A stretch of DNA of 15,941 bases from Kordiimonadaceae bacterium (GCA_018699075.1 JABIPV010000272.1:1-15941), one strand, 5' to 3'; positions 1 through 6,774 are shown, numbered from the stretch's first letter. Notes: generated from the sequence alone by a model not told the origin. A program made the numbers and translations.

Positions 1-1
1 T

Positions 2-490
2 AAAGAAACCATTGATGCCGCGTTTAAAAAAGAACTAATGGATCTTGGCTTTAAAGATGGCAAGTATTTGGACCTTAAATATAACTCCGCAACTCACCAC
101 CCTTATGTAGTTTTCAATAACGTCATCCATACGGCGGAAGTTCCGGCCCTGCGCCCTGACGGGACAGCATTACAAGGTAGAGTTCCCTCGCAGGTCAGCC
201 AGGAACAATTACTTGTCGCGTCAAGATTAAGCTGCGTCGGGGCAATAAATGTGATTAAAAATGCTGTCGGCGGTGACCTTAGTAAAGTGAGGAAAATAGC
301 AAACATCAGGTATTTAACACTCAGCGATCCTGAATATATTGATTATGCGCTGGTATCAAATGAATGTTCAACATTAATGGTACGGGTATTTGGTCAAACG
401 GTCGGGAGCCATACCAGATTTGCCATCGGGCTTACATCTTCACAAGATGATGTGTCCTTTAAACTTAATCTTATTGCGTATCTAAAATAA
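2..490 (+). CDS. RidA-like (YjgF/YER057c/UK114) protein, 5' end outside window
   Basis: The frame is open to the left edge, so the gene is partial; the first ATG in the window (38) is internal. The in-window part aligns throughout with the next gene: KKELMDLGFKDGK matches AKELVRLGFEDGK, and LMVRVFGQTVGSHTR matches MLVRVFGPEIGSHAR. By that alignment about 25 residues are missing, the length of the signal peptide seen on the paralog, so this copy may be exported too (inference). The pattern, with a conserved VRVFG and a C-terminal Arg (SHTR), fits the YER057c_UK114_like_1 branch of the RidA superfamily. Classical RidA proteins deaminate reactive enamines/imines, but this branch has no firm activity. 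Unlike its neighbour it lacks the SLP and EIE residues near the C terminus (here VSFKLNLIA), so catalysis may be altered. It ends 10 nt before the preferred start of the paralog, so the two probably share a transcript. Confidence 0.8.
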   Translation, partial: KETIDAAFKKELMDLGFKDGKYLDLKYNSATHHPYVVFNNVIHTAEVPALRPDGTALQGRVPSQVSQEQLLVASRLSCVGAINVIKNAVGGDLSKVRKIANIRYLTLSDPEYIDYALVSNECSTLMVRVFGQTVGSHTRFAIGLTSSQDDVSFKLNLIAYLK

Positions 491-500
491 GGGACTGATG

Positions 501-1061
501 ATGAAAAAAATATTTTCAATATTGCTAATCACACTACTCGCGTCCTTTAACGGCATCTCAACTGTACAAGCTGCGGATACCTTAGAAGACAGACTTGCAA
601 AAGAACTCGTAAGGCTTGGTTTTGAAGACGGTAAAATGCCGCCCTTATCAAAAGTTTTTGGCCCCTACCAACCTTTTGTAGTGGTTGATAAAGATATTTA
701 TCTAACGTCCACCGCCGCTCAAAGACCTGACGGCACCTGGATGACAGGGCTGGTTACTGCTGAAACAGATTTGGATCAACTGATTTATGCCACTGAGCTT
801 TCGGTAATTTCAGCATTAAACCGCCTAAAATTCGCCGCAGATGGCGATTTAAACAGAATAGGCAAGATCATACATGTGAATACATTATCACCTGCCCCCC
901 ACGATTATCCACACCTGGAACTCCTTGCAGATACGTCGTCTGATATGCTGGTACGGGTTTTTGGTCCTGAAATTGGAAGTCATGCACGAACGATTTTATC
1001 CGTTACATCACTTCCAATAAATATGCATCATGAAATAGAAGTCAGAGCGCGAATGAAATAG
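501..1061 (+). CDS. exported RidA-like (YjgF/YER057c/UK114) protein
   Basis: A 186-residue protein. Residues 1-25 form a signal peptide (MKK start, hydrophobic core, cleavage after VQA), so the mature protein should be periplasmic. The rest is one RidA-type domain: RPDGTW near 75, GLVTAETDLDQLIYATELS near 83-101, DMLVRVFGPEIGSHARTIL near 148-166, and an SLP...HHEIEVRA ending. Arg163 and the Glu pair at 178/180 sit where RidA proteins carry the carboxylate-binding Arg and the active-site Glu. Most RidA proteins are cytosolic, so an exported one is unusual. ATG 498 and ATG 501 are both possible; AAGGGA (489-494) lies 6 nt from 501 and only 3 from 498, so 501 is preferred. It forms a tandem pair with the preceding paralog. 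The substrate is unknown. Confidence 0.85.
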   Translation: MKKIFSILLITLLASFNGISTVQAADTLEDRLAKELVRLGFEDGKMPPLSKVFGPYQPFVVVDKDIYLTSTAAQRPDGTWMTGLVTAETDLDQLIYATELSVISALNRLKFAADGDLNRIGKIIHVNTLSPAPHDYPHLELLADTSSDMLVRVFGPEIGSHARTILSVTSLPINMHHEIEVRARMK

Positions 1062-1104
1062 TTTCTTAAATTCGGCGTTCTGACATTTCTATAAGCTTTG
1101 AGTA

Positions 1105-1500
1105 CTAGTCGGATTTCTTTCGCATACTGCCTATGCTCCATATCCCATCACCACGTGTTGAGATGTAAAGTAAAGCAAAACAAAACATAACCGCCAGCTC
1201 GCCTTTGTTAATATATGGCAACATATCACGGGGAGCGTAGACCATCCAGTATGCCCATGCCATCATTCCAGAGCCAAGAAATGCACCATAACGGCTATAT
1301 AGACCAATAAAGACCATAATTCCGCCAATTAGTAAAATAGGCGCACCAATATACATCATGTACCATGCACCACCGCCTTCAGCAACTTCACCCGGCCATC
1401 CAAGTAACCACCTAGATCCATGAAAAAGAAAAAGAAAGCCTGTAACCATGCGAAGTAAAGCATAGGCATGCTCTTCATAACGTTTTAAAAAATTATCCAT
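1105..1500 (-). CDS. DoxX family membrane protein
   Basis: A 131-residue inner-membrane protein with four hydrophobic segments near residues 12-30, 47-66, 72-88 and 101-115. The pattern is that of DoxX: FLFLFHG in the first segment, then RYGAFLGSGMMAWAYWMVYAPR and NKGELAVMFCFALLYI. DoxX-like proteins are small membrane proteins linked to redox or thiosulfate metabolism in a few organisms; the role here is open. A longer reading frame starts at a TTG at 1524, but AAAGGGG (1509-1515) lies 8 nt before the ATG at 1500, so 1500 is chosen. The gene stands alone on the minus strand, converging with the RidA-like pair. No clear terminator is seen in the 43-nt gap. Confidence 0.85.
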   Translation of the reverse strand: MDNFLKRYEEHAYALLRMVTGFLFLFHGSRWLLGWPGEVAEGGGAWYMMYIGAPILLIGGIMVFIGLYSRYGAFLGSGMMAWAYWMVYAPRDMLPYINKGELAVMFCFALLYISTRGDGIWSIGSMRKKSD

Positions 1501-1508
1501 CTTTTTGT

Positions 1509-1515
1509 CCCCTTT
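1509..1515 (-). promoter_or_regulatory. ribosome binding site deciding the DoxX start
   Basis: On the minus strand this reads AAAGGGG, 8 nt before the ATG at 1500. It would lie inside the coding region if translation began at the upstream TTG (1524), which argues for the shorter protein. Confidence 0.7.
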
Positions 1516-1524
1516 AATTGACAA

Positions 1525-1806
1525 GTTATTAATTATTGCGCCACCTGGCAGCGCTTTATGGATATGTCTAAGAAATATCCCTCACCCTAACTTTAGATCT
1601 TTTTTTATATACCTAGCTTCGTTCATTGAGCAGATACAAACTAAATAAGGTCAAATAGTTATTATATAACGTAATACAATTCACAACATCAAATCAACTA
1701 CTAATTTTCGGCACGAGTTAGAAACCGCTCCCCTCTGTGCTTAAGTAATTTCTTACAGAGTCCCCTTGAGATTACCATCCAAAGCAGACATTCAAGTAAC
1801 TCAAAT
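1525..1806. other. long AT-rich intergenic region without a gene
   Basis: No credible ORF or RNA gene is seen on either strand between the divergent DoxX and SnoaL-like genes. It holds a perfect 6-bp inverted repeat, GGATAT (1560-1565) and ATATCC (1575-1580), with a 9-nt centre; a second pair of 6-bp arms, CTCTGT (1733-1738) and ACAGAG (1755-1760); and one copy of the CAGACATTC motif (1779-1794). Any DoxX promoter must be in here, but no convincing -35/-10 pair was found. Confidence 0.5.
1779..1794 (+). repeat. dispersed motif CCAAAGCAGACATTCA, copy 1
   Basis: Identical over 16 bases to the copy at 3683-3698, and close to the reverse complement at 6321-6341. It lies in the gap upstream of the SnoaL-like gene, just before its promoter. 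Similar GCAGACATT/GCGGACATT sequences are, from memory, common between genes in proteobacterial genomes. The function is unknown. Confidence 0.6.
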
Positions 1807-1835
1807 TTCACAATCACATGTTTTTTTGCTATTAT
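1807..1835 (+). promoter_or_regulatory. sigma70-type promoter for the SnoaL-like gene
   Basis: TTCACA (1807-1812), a 17-nt spacer, then TATTAT (1830-1835). Each box matches the consensus at five of six positions and the spacing is ideal. The expected start of transcription near 1842 leaves a leader of about 28 nt before the ATG at 1870. Confidence 0.6.
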
Positions 1836-1869
1836 GATAATTCCACTTTAATAAAAATGGGAGCTAATC

Positions 1870-2247
1870 ATGAATGCTGAACAAGGCATTAAAAAATCCA
1901 ATGTTATAATTTGCAAGGCATTTGCAGCACAAGATGTAGAAAAGGCCGTCACGGTATTCACCGATGATCCGTGGTTTTTAGCACCACATACGGAAACCTT
2001 GAAAGGGAAAGACGCCATTAAGGCAGCTTATACGGAGATGTTTGAAAGTGGTATCAATGGCCTTACATTATCAAGTACCGATCTTGAACAAATTGGTGAC
2101 ACTGCTTTTGAAGCTGGCGAATACACATTATTAGTGGGCGATACAATCACCGACCGAGGAAAGTATTTGGTGGTTTGGAAACATGTTGGCGATAATTGGC
2201 TCGCTCACCGCGATATGATAAATACCAGTCTTCCTGCCCCTGCATAA
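1870..2247 (+). CDS. SnoaL-like / DUF4440 (NTF2-fold) protein
   Basis: A 125-residue single-domain protein with no signal peptide, so cytosolic. The order of elements is that of the cystatin/NTF2-like fold: a helical start (IIKSNVIICKAFAAQDVEKAV in outline, residues 8-28), TDDPWFLAPHTET, KGKDAIKAAYTEMF (46-58), then the strand run EAGEYTLL and DRGKYLVVWKHVGDNW (95-110), ending HRDMINTSLPAP. This ending is typical of DUF4440/SgcJ-type proteins. Members bind small hydrophobic ligands or act as isomerases/cyclases, but many have no known substrate. AATGGGAG sits 6 nt before the start and a good promoter precedes it (1807-1835). The gene may be read with the GST gene downstream, but that gene has its own operator-like region, so they are probably separate units. 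Confidence 0.82.
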   Translation: MNAEQGIKKSNVIICKAFAAQDVEKAVTVFTDDPWFLAPHTETLKGKDAIKAAYTEMFESGINGLTLSSTDLEQIGDTAFEAGEYTLLVGDTITDRGKYLVVWKHVGDNWLAHRDMINTSLPAPA

Positions 2248-2317
2248 CAGGAATTCGAACGATTACTTTTTGCGGTGGTCTCAAGTGGTCAACGATTTTG
2301 GACAATTCTGTATGTAA

Positions 2318-2342
2318 AATGTTAGTAACAAAAACTAACATT
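2318..2342. promoter_or_regulatory. perfect 9-bp inverted repeat, likely operator before the GST gene
   Basis: AATGTTAGT (2318-2326) and ACTAACATT (2334-2342) are exact reverse complements around AACAAAA. No T-run follows, so it does not look like a terminator. A weak promoter may overlap its right edge: TTGGTA (2341-2346), 16 nt, GATTAT (2363-2368). That placement, 55 nt before the GST start, suits a repressor of the winged-helix kind (inference). No candidate regulator gene is in the window. Confidence 0.5.
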
Positions 2343-2396
2343 GGTAATTTATCATGTGAAGTGATTATTATAAGGGCATAGAAAAGGATAATAATA

Positions 2397-3017
2397 ATGA
2401 TTTTAGTTGGAATGTTAGATTCCCCATATGTGCGTCGCGTTGCAATTTCTGCCCAATTTCTTGGAATTAAATATACGGTTAAACCGCTTTCTGTTTTTGA
2501 TAATTACAAAGAACTAAAAAAAATCAATCCTTTGGCAAAAGCACCCTCAGTCATCCTTGATGATGGATCTTTGTTAATTGATTCCTCACTGATCATTGAT
2601 TATATGATGCGCATATCGACTAACAAATATTTGCTGATGCCAAAAGATGACAGTCAATATCGTAACGCACTTTACCTTACGGGAGTAGCGCTGGTTGCTA
2701 CCGAAAAACTTGTGCAGGTTACCTATGAAACCATGCGACGCCCGAAAGATAAAATATATCAGCAATGGTTGGATAGAGTTCTCGAGCAGATGTTAACAGC
2801 CTTTGATCAATTAGAAATAGCCATCAGAAATGATGTAAAATGGTTTTATAATCAACGCCCTACGCAAGCTGACATTACAGTCGCTGTGGCTTGGAGGATT
2901 GCCTATGAAATGTTAAAAGAGCACATACCTATTGAGCGGTATCCAAAATTAATTCAATTTTCGCAGCATGCCGAAAACTTACCAGAATTTTCAGCCTGTC
3001 CCATTGAACCACAATAA
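2397..3017 (+). CDS. glutathione S-transferase family protein
   Basis: A 206-residue cytosolic protein with the two-domain GST layout. The N-terminal thioredoxin-like domain (about 1-75) carries DSPYVRRVAI, with Ser9 at the usual catalytic position; INPLAKAPSVILDDG with the cis-proline at Pro50; and Asp62-Ser63 where the glutathione gamma-glutamyl group is bound. The C-terminal helical domain (about 85-206) includes WFYNQRPTQADITVAVAW, the conserved N-capping Asp region. Family members conjugate glutathione to electrophiles or reduce them; the substrate cannot be read from sequence. AAAAGGA (2382-2388) lies 8 nt before the ATG. An inverted repeat upstream suggests regulated expression. It converges with the minus-strand exported protein 26 nt downstream, with no evident terminator between them. 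Confidence 0.9.
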   Translation: MILVGMLDSPYVRRVAISAQFLGIKYTVKPLSVFDNYKELKKINPLAKAPSVILDDGSLLIDSSLIIDYMMRISTNKYLLMPKDDSQYRNALYLTGVALVATEKLVQVTYETMRRPKDKIYQQWLDRVLEQMLTAFDQLEIAIRNDVKWFYNQRPTQADITVAVAWRIAYEMLKEHIPIERYPKLIQFSQHAENLPEFSACPIEPQ

Positions 3018-3043
3018 CACCCTATAAAGGACAATATTAGAAA

Positions 3044-3592
3044 CTAATTATTTGTCTGTTTTGAATAATTCATTATATATAAATGAACCCAGCTCTGCCC
3101 ACTGTCATTTGATTGATAAACGTGTTTTACGAAACTATTGTCACTTATTTCCAGGTCGAGGACTTTTATATCAAAATCTTCTTTCCCGCTGTAACCGCCA
3201 GGAATGATCGTCGTCATAGTACCTTCTTCAACGCTAGCTGAAAATTTGTGCCATCGCTGTGCTTTGGCGTTTAAAAACATTATCTGCCACTCATTCTCAA
3301 CCACGTTATAAGTTCTAAGATCAGTAGAATAAAATCCGTTTTCCATTGTGAAAATAGATTGAAAAGTACGACCATCATGATGATAAAAAGCTTTCACTTT
3401 TGCCGTATCTTCAATTGCTTTAAAAGTGCCGTCATCTTGGCGAATGTTCATATTAACTTGCCAGTTACCGACCATATATTCAAATTGAGCCAGCTGATCT
3501 ATGCTAGAATCCGGTACATTCCGATTTTGCCCGAAAGAAGCTAACGGCATAATGAAAAATATCATACTTATTTTAATAATTAGAAGACGCAT
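3044..3592 (-). CDS. exported calycin-like (DUF1579-like) protein of unknown function
   Basis: A 182-residue protein. Residues 1-21 form a signal peptide (RLLIIK, then a hydrophobic stretch, cleavage near SFG-Q), so the product is probably periplasmic. The mature part starts with QFEYMVGNWQVNM (about 36-48), a phrase typical of DUF1579-like and other small calycin beta-barrels, and continues as strand-rich segments ending QSNDSGQSWVHLYIMNY. The family assignment is tentative and no function is known. An in-frame ATG at 3607 exists, but GAGGGG (3600-3605), which overlaps that codon, lies 7 nt before the ATG at 3592, so 3592 is chosen. It is transcribed alone, convergent with the GST gene and divergent from the sensor kinase. 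Confidence 0.7.
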   Translation of the reverse strand: MRLLIIKISMIFFIMPLASFGQNRNVPDSSIDQLAQFEYMVGNWQVNMNIRQDDGTFKAIEDTAKVKAFYHHDGRTFQSIFTMENGFYSTDLRTYNVVENEWQIMFLNAKAQRWHKFSASVEEGTMTTIIPGGYSGKEDFDIKVLDLEISDNSFVKHVYQSNDSGQSWVHLYIMNYSKQTNN

Positions 3593-3599
3593 CAAAATA

Positions 3600-3605
3600 C
3601 CCCTC
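3600..3605 (-). promoter_or_regulatory. ribosome binding site deciding the start of the exported protein
   Basis: GAGGGG on the minus strand, 7 nt before the ATG at 3592. It overlaps the upstream ATG at 3607, which therefore is unlikely to be the start. Confidence 0.65.
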
Positions 3606-3682
3606 ATTAGAATTTATTGAATTTTCATATAATTATCGATAGCACCATCATCAGTTCCCGTCAATTCTCCCAAGTTTTCGAC

Positions 3683-3698
3683 CCAAAGCAGACATTCA
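3683..3698 (+). repeat. dispersed motif CCAAAGCAGACATTCA, copy 2
   Basis: Exact 16-base match to copy 1 (1779-1794). Upstream context is also loosely shared (TCCC, then GA and ACC just before the core). It lies between the divergent exported protein and sensor kinase genes, ahead of the kinase start. Confidence 0.6.
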
Positions 3699-3842
3699 CG
3701 GACGTATGTTGGGCAGCAGGTAGGCATGTTAAAAACTAGGAAAATTAGATTTATTTTAACCTTAATTGTTTATTTATTAAATATCAGTATTTTTAATTAT
3801 AAAATATCTTGTTCAACGGCTAATTTGCTTGAGAAAAAAAAC

Positions 3843-6248
3843 ATGAAAATTCAACTGTTACAAATACCGTTTTATATAATATCGATTATTTTGATATTTA
3901 TTTTTGGTATTAGTTTGTCAATGGCACAGCAGATTGAACTGACAAAAGAAGAACAGCAATGGATTGATGAACACCCAACCATTCGAGCAGCAGGTGGAAC
4001 TGATTATGTTCCAATTCAATTTATGCGCAATGGCAAAGCAAATGGCCTTTCGATTGATTATATAAACCTTATTGCTGGCAAAGTCGGACTAAAAGTAGAA
4101 TATGTTAATGGGTTCACCTGGGAACAACACATTGAAAAAATTTACAACAAAGAACTAGATATTATTTCTTCTATAAGCAGCACGCTCGGACGTGATGAAT
4201 TTTTATATTTTTCAGATCCTTATATTCATCTTCCTTATGTATATTACGGCCGTGTCGGATCAGATCCAATAAATGATATTGAAGACCTTGAAGGAAAACG
4301 CATTGGTGCAATTGATGGGTGGAATACAACAGAAACTTACAAAAAAGATTATAAGCACTTAATTCTTGTTGAGCAAAGTTCTTCGGAAGAAGCACTGCAA
4401 TCTCTTTCTGATGGATCAATTGATGTTTTTATCGTTCCTGAAGTAATTGGCAATTATATCATCAGGCAAAATTTTATTACGGGTCTAGAAATCATAGGCG
4501 AAAGATTTATCCCTGAAATTAAAGAAGGAGACTATCTTCAAATAGGAGCGCGTAAAGATTGGCCAATTCTGAATGATATTATAAAAAAGGGTATGGCCGC
4601 AGTAACAACTGAAGATTATATGGCAATATTAGAGAAATGGATACCTAACTCGTCTGTCATTAATAACATTGGCCTTACGACAGAAGAAATCAACTGGTTA
4701 TCGTCAAATAAAACCATTCGTATAGTTGCCGACCCAACATCCTCACCAATTGAATTTATTGATCTAAACGGTCAAATTAGTGGATATGCAGGCGATTACT
4801 TAGCTCTAATTTCCAGAATCCTCAATGTAAATTTTGAGTGGATTGGAAACCGAACACTAACTGAAGGAATTTCTATCATAAAAGAGGGCGGCGCCGATTT
4901 AATGGCAGCCGTCACAGAGAGCCCAGAACGCATTGATTATTTGAATTTCTCAGATAGTTATTTAGCAACCTCTTCGGTGATATTTGCCAATAAAGAAAAT
5001 ACCAGCTTTATAAATTTGCAATCGCTTTCTGGTCACACTCTTGCCCAAGTTGAAGGTTTTAGTGTTACCGAACATTTAAGAAGTGATTATCCAGAATTAA
5101 ACATTGTTACTGTCGACAGTATGATGAAAGCACTTCAAATGGTAAATGATGGAGAAGTAGATGCATATGTTGGTACAATATTATCATCATCAGCAATTAT
5201 TTCATCAAACGGAATGTTGCAAATTGGTGTGGTAGGCGATACCCCTTACCAGGCGTTAATCAGGATAGCGACCAGAAAAGAATTGCCTTTATTATCAAGT
5301 GCAATTGATAAAGCATTGAACTCGATTACTGAGTTAGAAAGAACAGAAATTTCCAATAAATGGGCAGCAATACAGGTTGAAGAAATTCAAAATTATGATT
5401 TGCTTTGGAAATTTGGTGGTTCCGCATCAATAATTGTACTTATAATATTCTTCTGGATTACCAAATTAAGGAACGAAATATTATTGCGGAAAAATGCTGA
5501 AGGCAAAGTGGAAAGTGCTTTGGTCGAAGCGGAAGAAGCTAATGCTGCCAAATCAATATTTTTGGCAAATATGAGCCATGAACTTCGTACACCGCTTAAT
5601 GCGATTATAGGTTTTTCTGAAGCTATGATGATGGGAGTTGGCGGTAAAATTGCTACTCCAAAACATACAGAATATATAAAATATATTAAGAAAAGCGGGG
5701 ATCATTTAATTGAGCTGATAAATGATGTTCTGGATCTTTCCAAAATTGAAGCTGAAAAATGGGATCTATCTGAAAAAGAGTTTTTGCTTGTTGATACGAT
5801 CAAGGGCGTCATTAACATGCTAGCGCCGCAAGCAGCCTATAATAAAATAGAACTAGTCTTGGAAGGGGAAAAGACGGTTACTTTATTTGGCGACGAACAT
5901 GCTTTCAAACGTATTATTATTAATTTACTTTCAAACTCACTGAAGTTTACCCCCGAAAATGGGAAGGTGCGGTGTGTTATTACTGAGTTGAAAAATGGAT
6001 GTATCAAAGTTGAAATTATTGATAATGGCTGTGGTATAGCCAAAGACAATCTCGAACAGGTTCTTAATCCATTTGAACAAGTTCAAGAAAAATATGTGAG
6101 TAACAGTGAAGGCACGGGATTAGGTCTCCCAATCGTTAAAAAATTGATTGAAATGCACGGTGGTGAATTCATTCTTAAAAGTGATGCTGGTGTAGGCACC
6201 TGTGCCACATTTATAATACCAGCCGATCGTGCTAAATTTAAGCGATAA
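3843..6248 (+). CDS. BvgS-like sensor histidine kinase with two periplasmic solute-binding domains
   Basis: An 801-residue membrane kinase. In order: signal peptide or N-terminal membrane helix (about 8-28, ending SMA-QQ); two tandem SBP_bac_3-type Venus-flytrap domains (about 31-270 and 277-515) that start alike (LTKEEQQWIDEHPTIR and LTTEEINWLSSNKTIR); a membrane helix (about 525-541); a short coiled linker rich in Ala/Glu; HisKA with SHELRTPLN (phospho-acceptor His579); and HATPase_c with NLLSN (694-698), DNGCGI (727-732), NPFEQV and GTGLGL (757-762). It should sense a small ligand in the periplasm and autophosphorylate. Unlike BvgS/EvgS it has no PAS, receiver or Hpt domain, and no response regulator is adjacent. 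The frame is open back to ATG 3726 (840 residues), but that adds a second hydrophobic stretch before the signal peptide; 3843 is preferred although its GAG ribosome site is weak. Confidence 0.85.
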   Translation: MKIQLLQIPFYIISIILIFIFGISLSMAQQIELTKEEQQWIDEHPTIRAAGGTDYVPIQFMRNGKANGLSIDYINLIAGKVGLKVEYVNGFTWEQHIEKIYNKELDIISSISSTLGRDEFLYFSDPYIHLPYVYYGRVGSDPINDIEDLEGKRIGAIDGWNTTETYKKDYKHLILVEQSSSEEALQSLSDGSIDVFIVPEVIGNYIIRQNFITGLEIIGERFIPEIKEGDYLQIGARKDWPILNDIIKKGMAAVTTEDYMAILEKWIPNSSVINNIGLTTEEINWLSSNKTIRIVADPTSSPIEFIDLNGQISGYAGDYLALISRILNVNFEWIGNRTLTEGISIIKEGGADLMAAVTESPERIDYLNFSDSYLATSSVIFANKENTSFINLQSLSGHTLAQVEGFSVTEHLRSDYPELNIVTVDSMMKALQMVNDGEVDAYVGTILSSSAIISSNGMLQIGVVGDTPYQALIRIATRKELPLLSSAIDKALNSITELERTEISNKWAAIQVEEIQNYDLLWKFGGSASIIVLIIFFWITKLRNEILLRKNAEGKVESALVEAEEANAAKSIFLANMSHELRTPLNAIIGFSEAMMMGVGGKIATPKHTEYIKYIKKSGDHLIELINDVLDLSKIEAEKWDLSEKEFLLVDTIKGVINMLAPQAAYNKIELVLEGEKTVTLFGDEHAFKRIIINLLSNSLKFTPENGKVRCVITELKNGCIKVEIIDNGCGIAKDNLEQVLNPFEQVQEKYVSNSEGTGLGLPIVKKLIEMHGGEFILKSDAGVGTCATFIIPADRAKFKR

Positions 6249-6283
6249 TTGAATGTCCGTTTTGGGACGGAAGCGTCATTCAA
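6249..6283. repeat. imperfect palindrome after the sensor kinase gene
   Basis: TTGAATG at the left end pairs with CATTCAA at the right end. Inside, TCCGT and ACGGA form a second 5-bp stem around TTTGGG. The centre resembles the GTCCGCTTT-type dispersed motif. There is no T-run, so a terminator role is unsupported. Confidence 0.45.
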
Positions 6284-6320
6284 CTTAATCATTACTTTCG
6301 ACAATTGTAGCCCCCTCTGA

Positions 6321-6341
6321 GTGTCTGCTTTTGGCCGAAAG
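6321..6341 (-). repeat. dispersed CAGACATTC-type motif, copy 3, inverted
   Basis: Read on the minus strand the core is GGCCAAAAGCAGACACTCA, which differs from copies 1 and 2 by one inserted A and one base change. With the following GACGACA it forms an imperfect palindrome (TGTCTGCTTT against AAAGACGACA). It lies between the convergent kinase and Mth938-like genes. Confidence 0.5.
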
Positions 6342-6394
6342 ACGACACGTAGAGCACGGCTTATAACCCTACTATTTCATTTAAAGTATTAAGC

Positions 6395-6769
6395 TTAGAT
6401 AGCAATAAGCGCCGCTGTAACCATGCGGCCTTCTTGAAGCAGTACGTTATAGGTACGTGCAGCGGCGCCAGTGTCCATTACTTCTACGGCGATATTCACT
6501 TTACCGAGAGCTTGTTTTACGTCTTTAGGCGCGAAGGCCATGCCCTGCCCCATGCCGATAATCAATAATTCGATATCAGCTTGATTTTCAAAAACTGGTT
6601 TAAGACTATCAATGGTTATGTCCGCAACATCAACCACATCCCAAGGATAAAAACCAGATGGTGTGATTAACATAGAACCTTTAAAACGTTGTTCGCCCAT
6701 GCGAAAGCCCCCGTCGCCATATCCGGCGATGAAGGCTTCTTCACTTGATTTGATTTCTGTAAATTCCAT
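6395..6769 (-). CDS. Mth938-like domain protein (DUF498)
   Basis: A 124-residue soluble protein, full length for the family. It shows the DUF498/Mth938-like pattern: FKGSMLITPSGFYPW (about 29-43), ELLIIGMGQGMAFAP (67-81), then VEVMDTGAAARTYNVL and LQEGRMVTAALI at the C terminus. The family includes the mitochondrial complex I assembly factor NDUFAF3, and bacterial members often follow secF in alphaproteobacteria; the bacterial function is not settled. Its ATG lies 5 nt after the secF stop, in a spacer (ACTAA) with no ribosome binding site, so translation is probably coupled to secF. It is the last gene of the yajC-secD-secF operon. No clear intrinsic terminator is seen in the next 146 nt. Confidence 0.88.
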   Translation of the reverse strand: MEFTEIKSSEEAFIAGYGDGGFRMGEQRFKGSMLITPSGFYPWDVVDVADITIDSLKPVFENQADIELLIIGMGQGMAFAPKDVKQALGKVNIAVEVMDTGAAARTYNVLLQEGRMVTAALIAI

Positions 6770-6774
6770 TTAGT

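Noticed and set aside
1733..1760. CTCTGT/ACAGAG hairpin as an RNA gene or terminator
   Set aside because: Only 6-bp arms with a 16-nt loop, no T-run, and no adjacent gene end that needs it.
2318..2342. Inverted repeat as a terminator of the SnoaL-like gene
   Set aside because: The stem is AT-rich and no T-run follows on either strand; its place before the GST promoter fits an operator better.
2147..2381. Two overlapping 61-64 codon ORFs at the end of the SnoaL-like gene
   Set aside because: They share sequence with a supported gene and the operator region, have no ribosome site, and their products resemble nothing.
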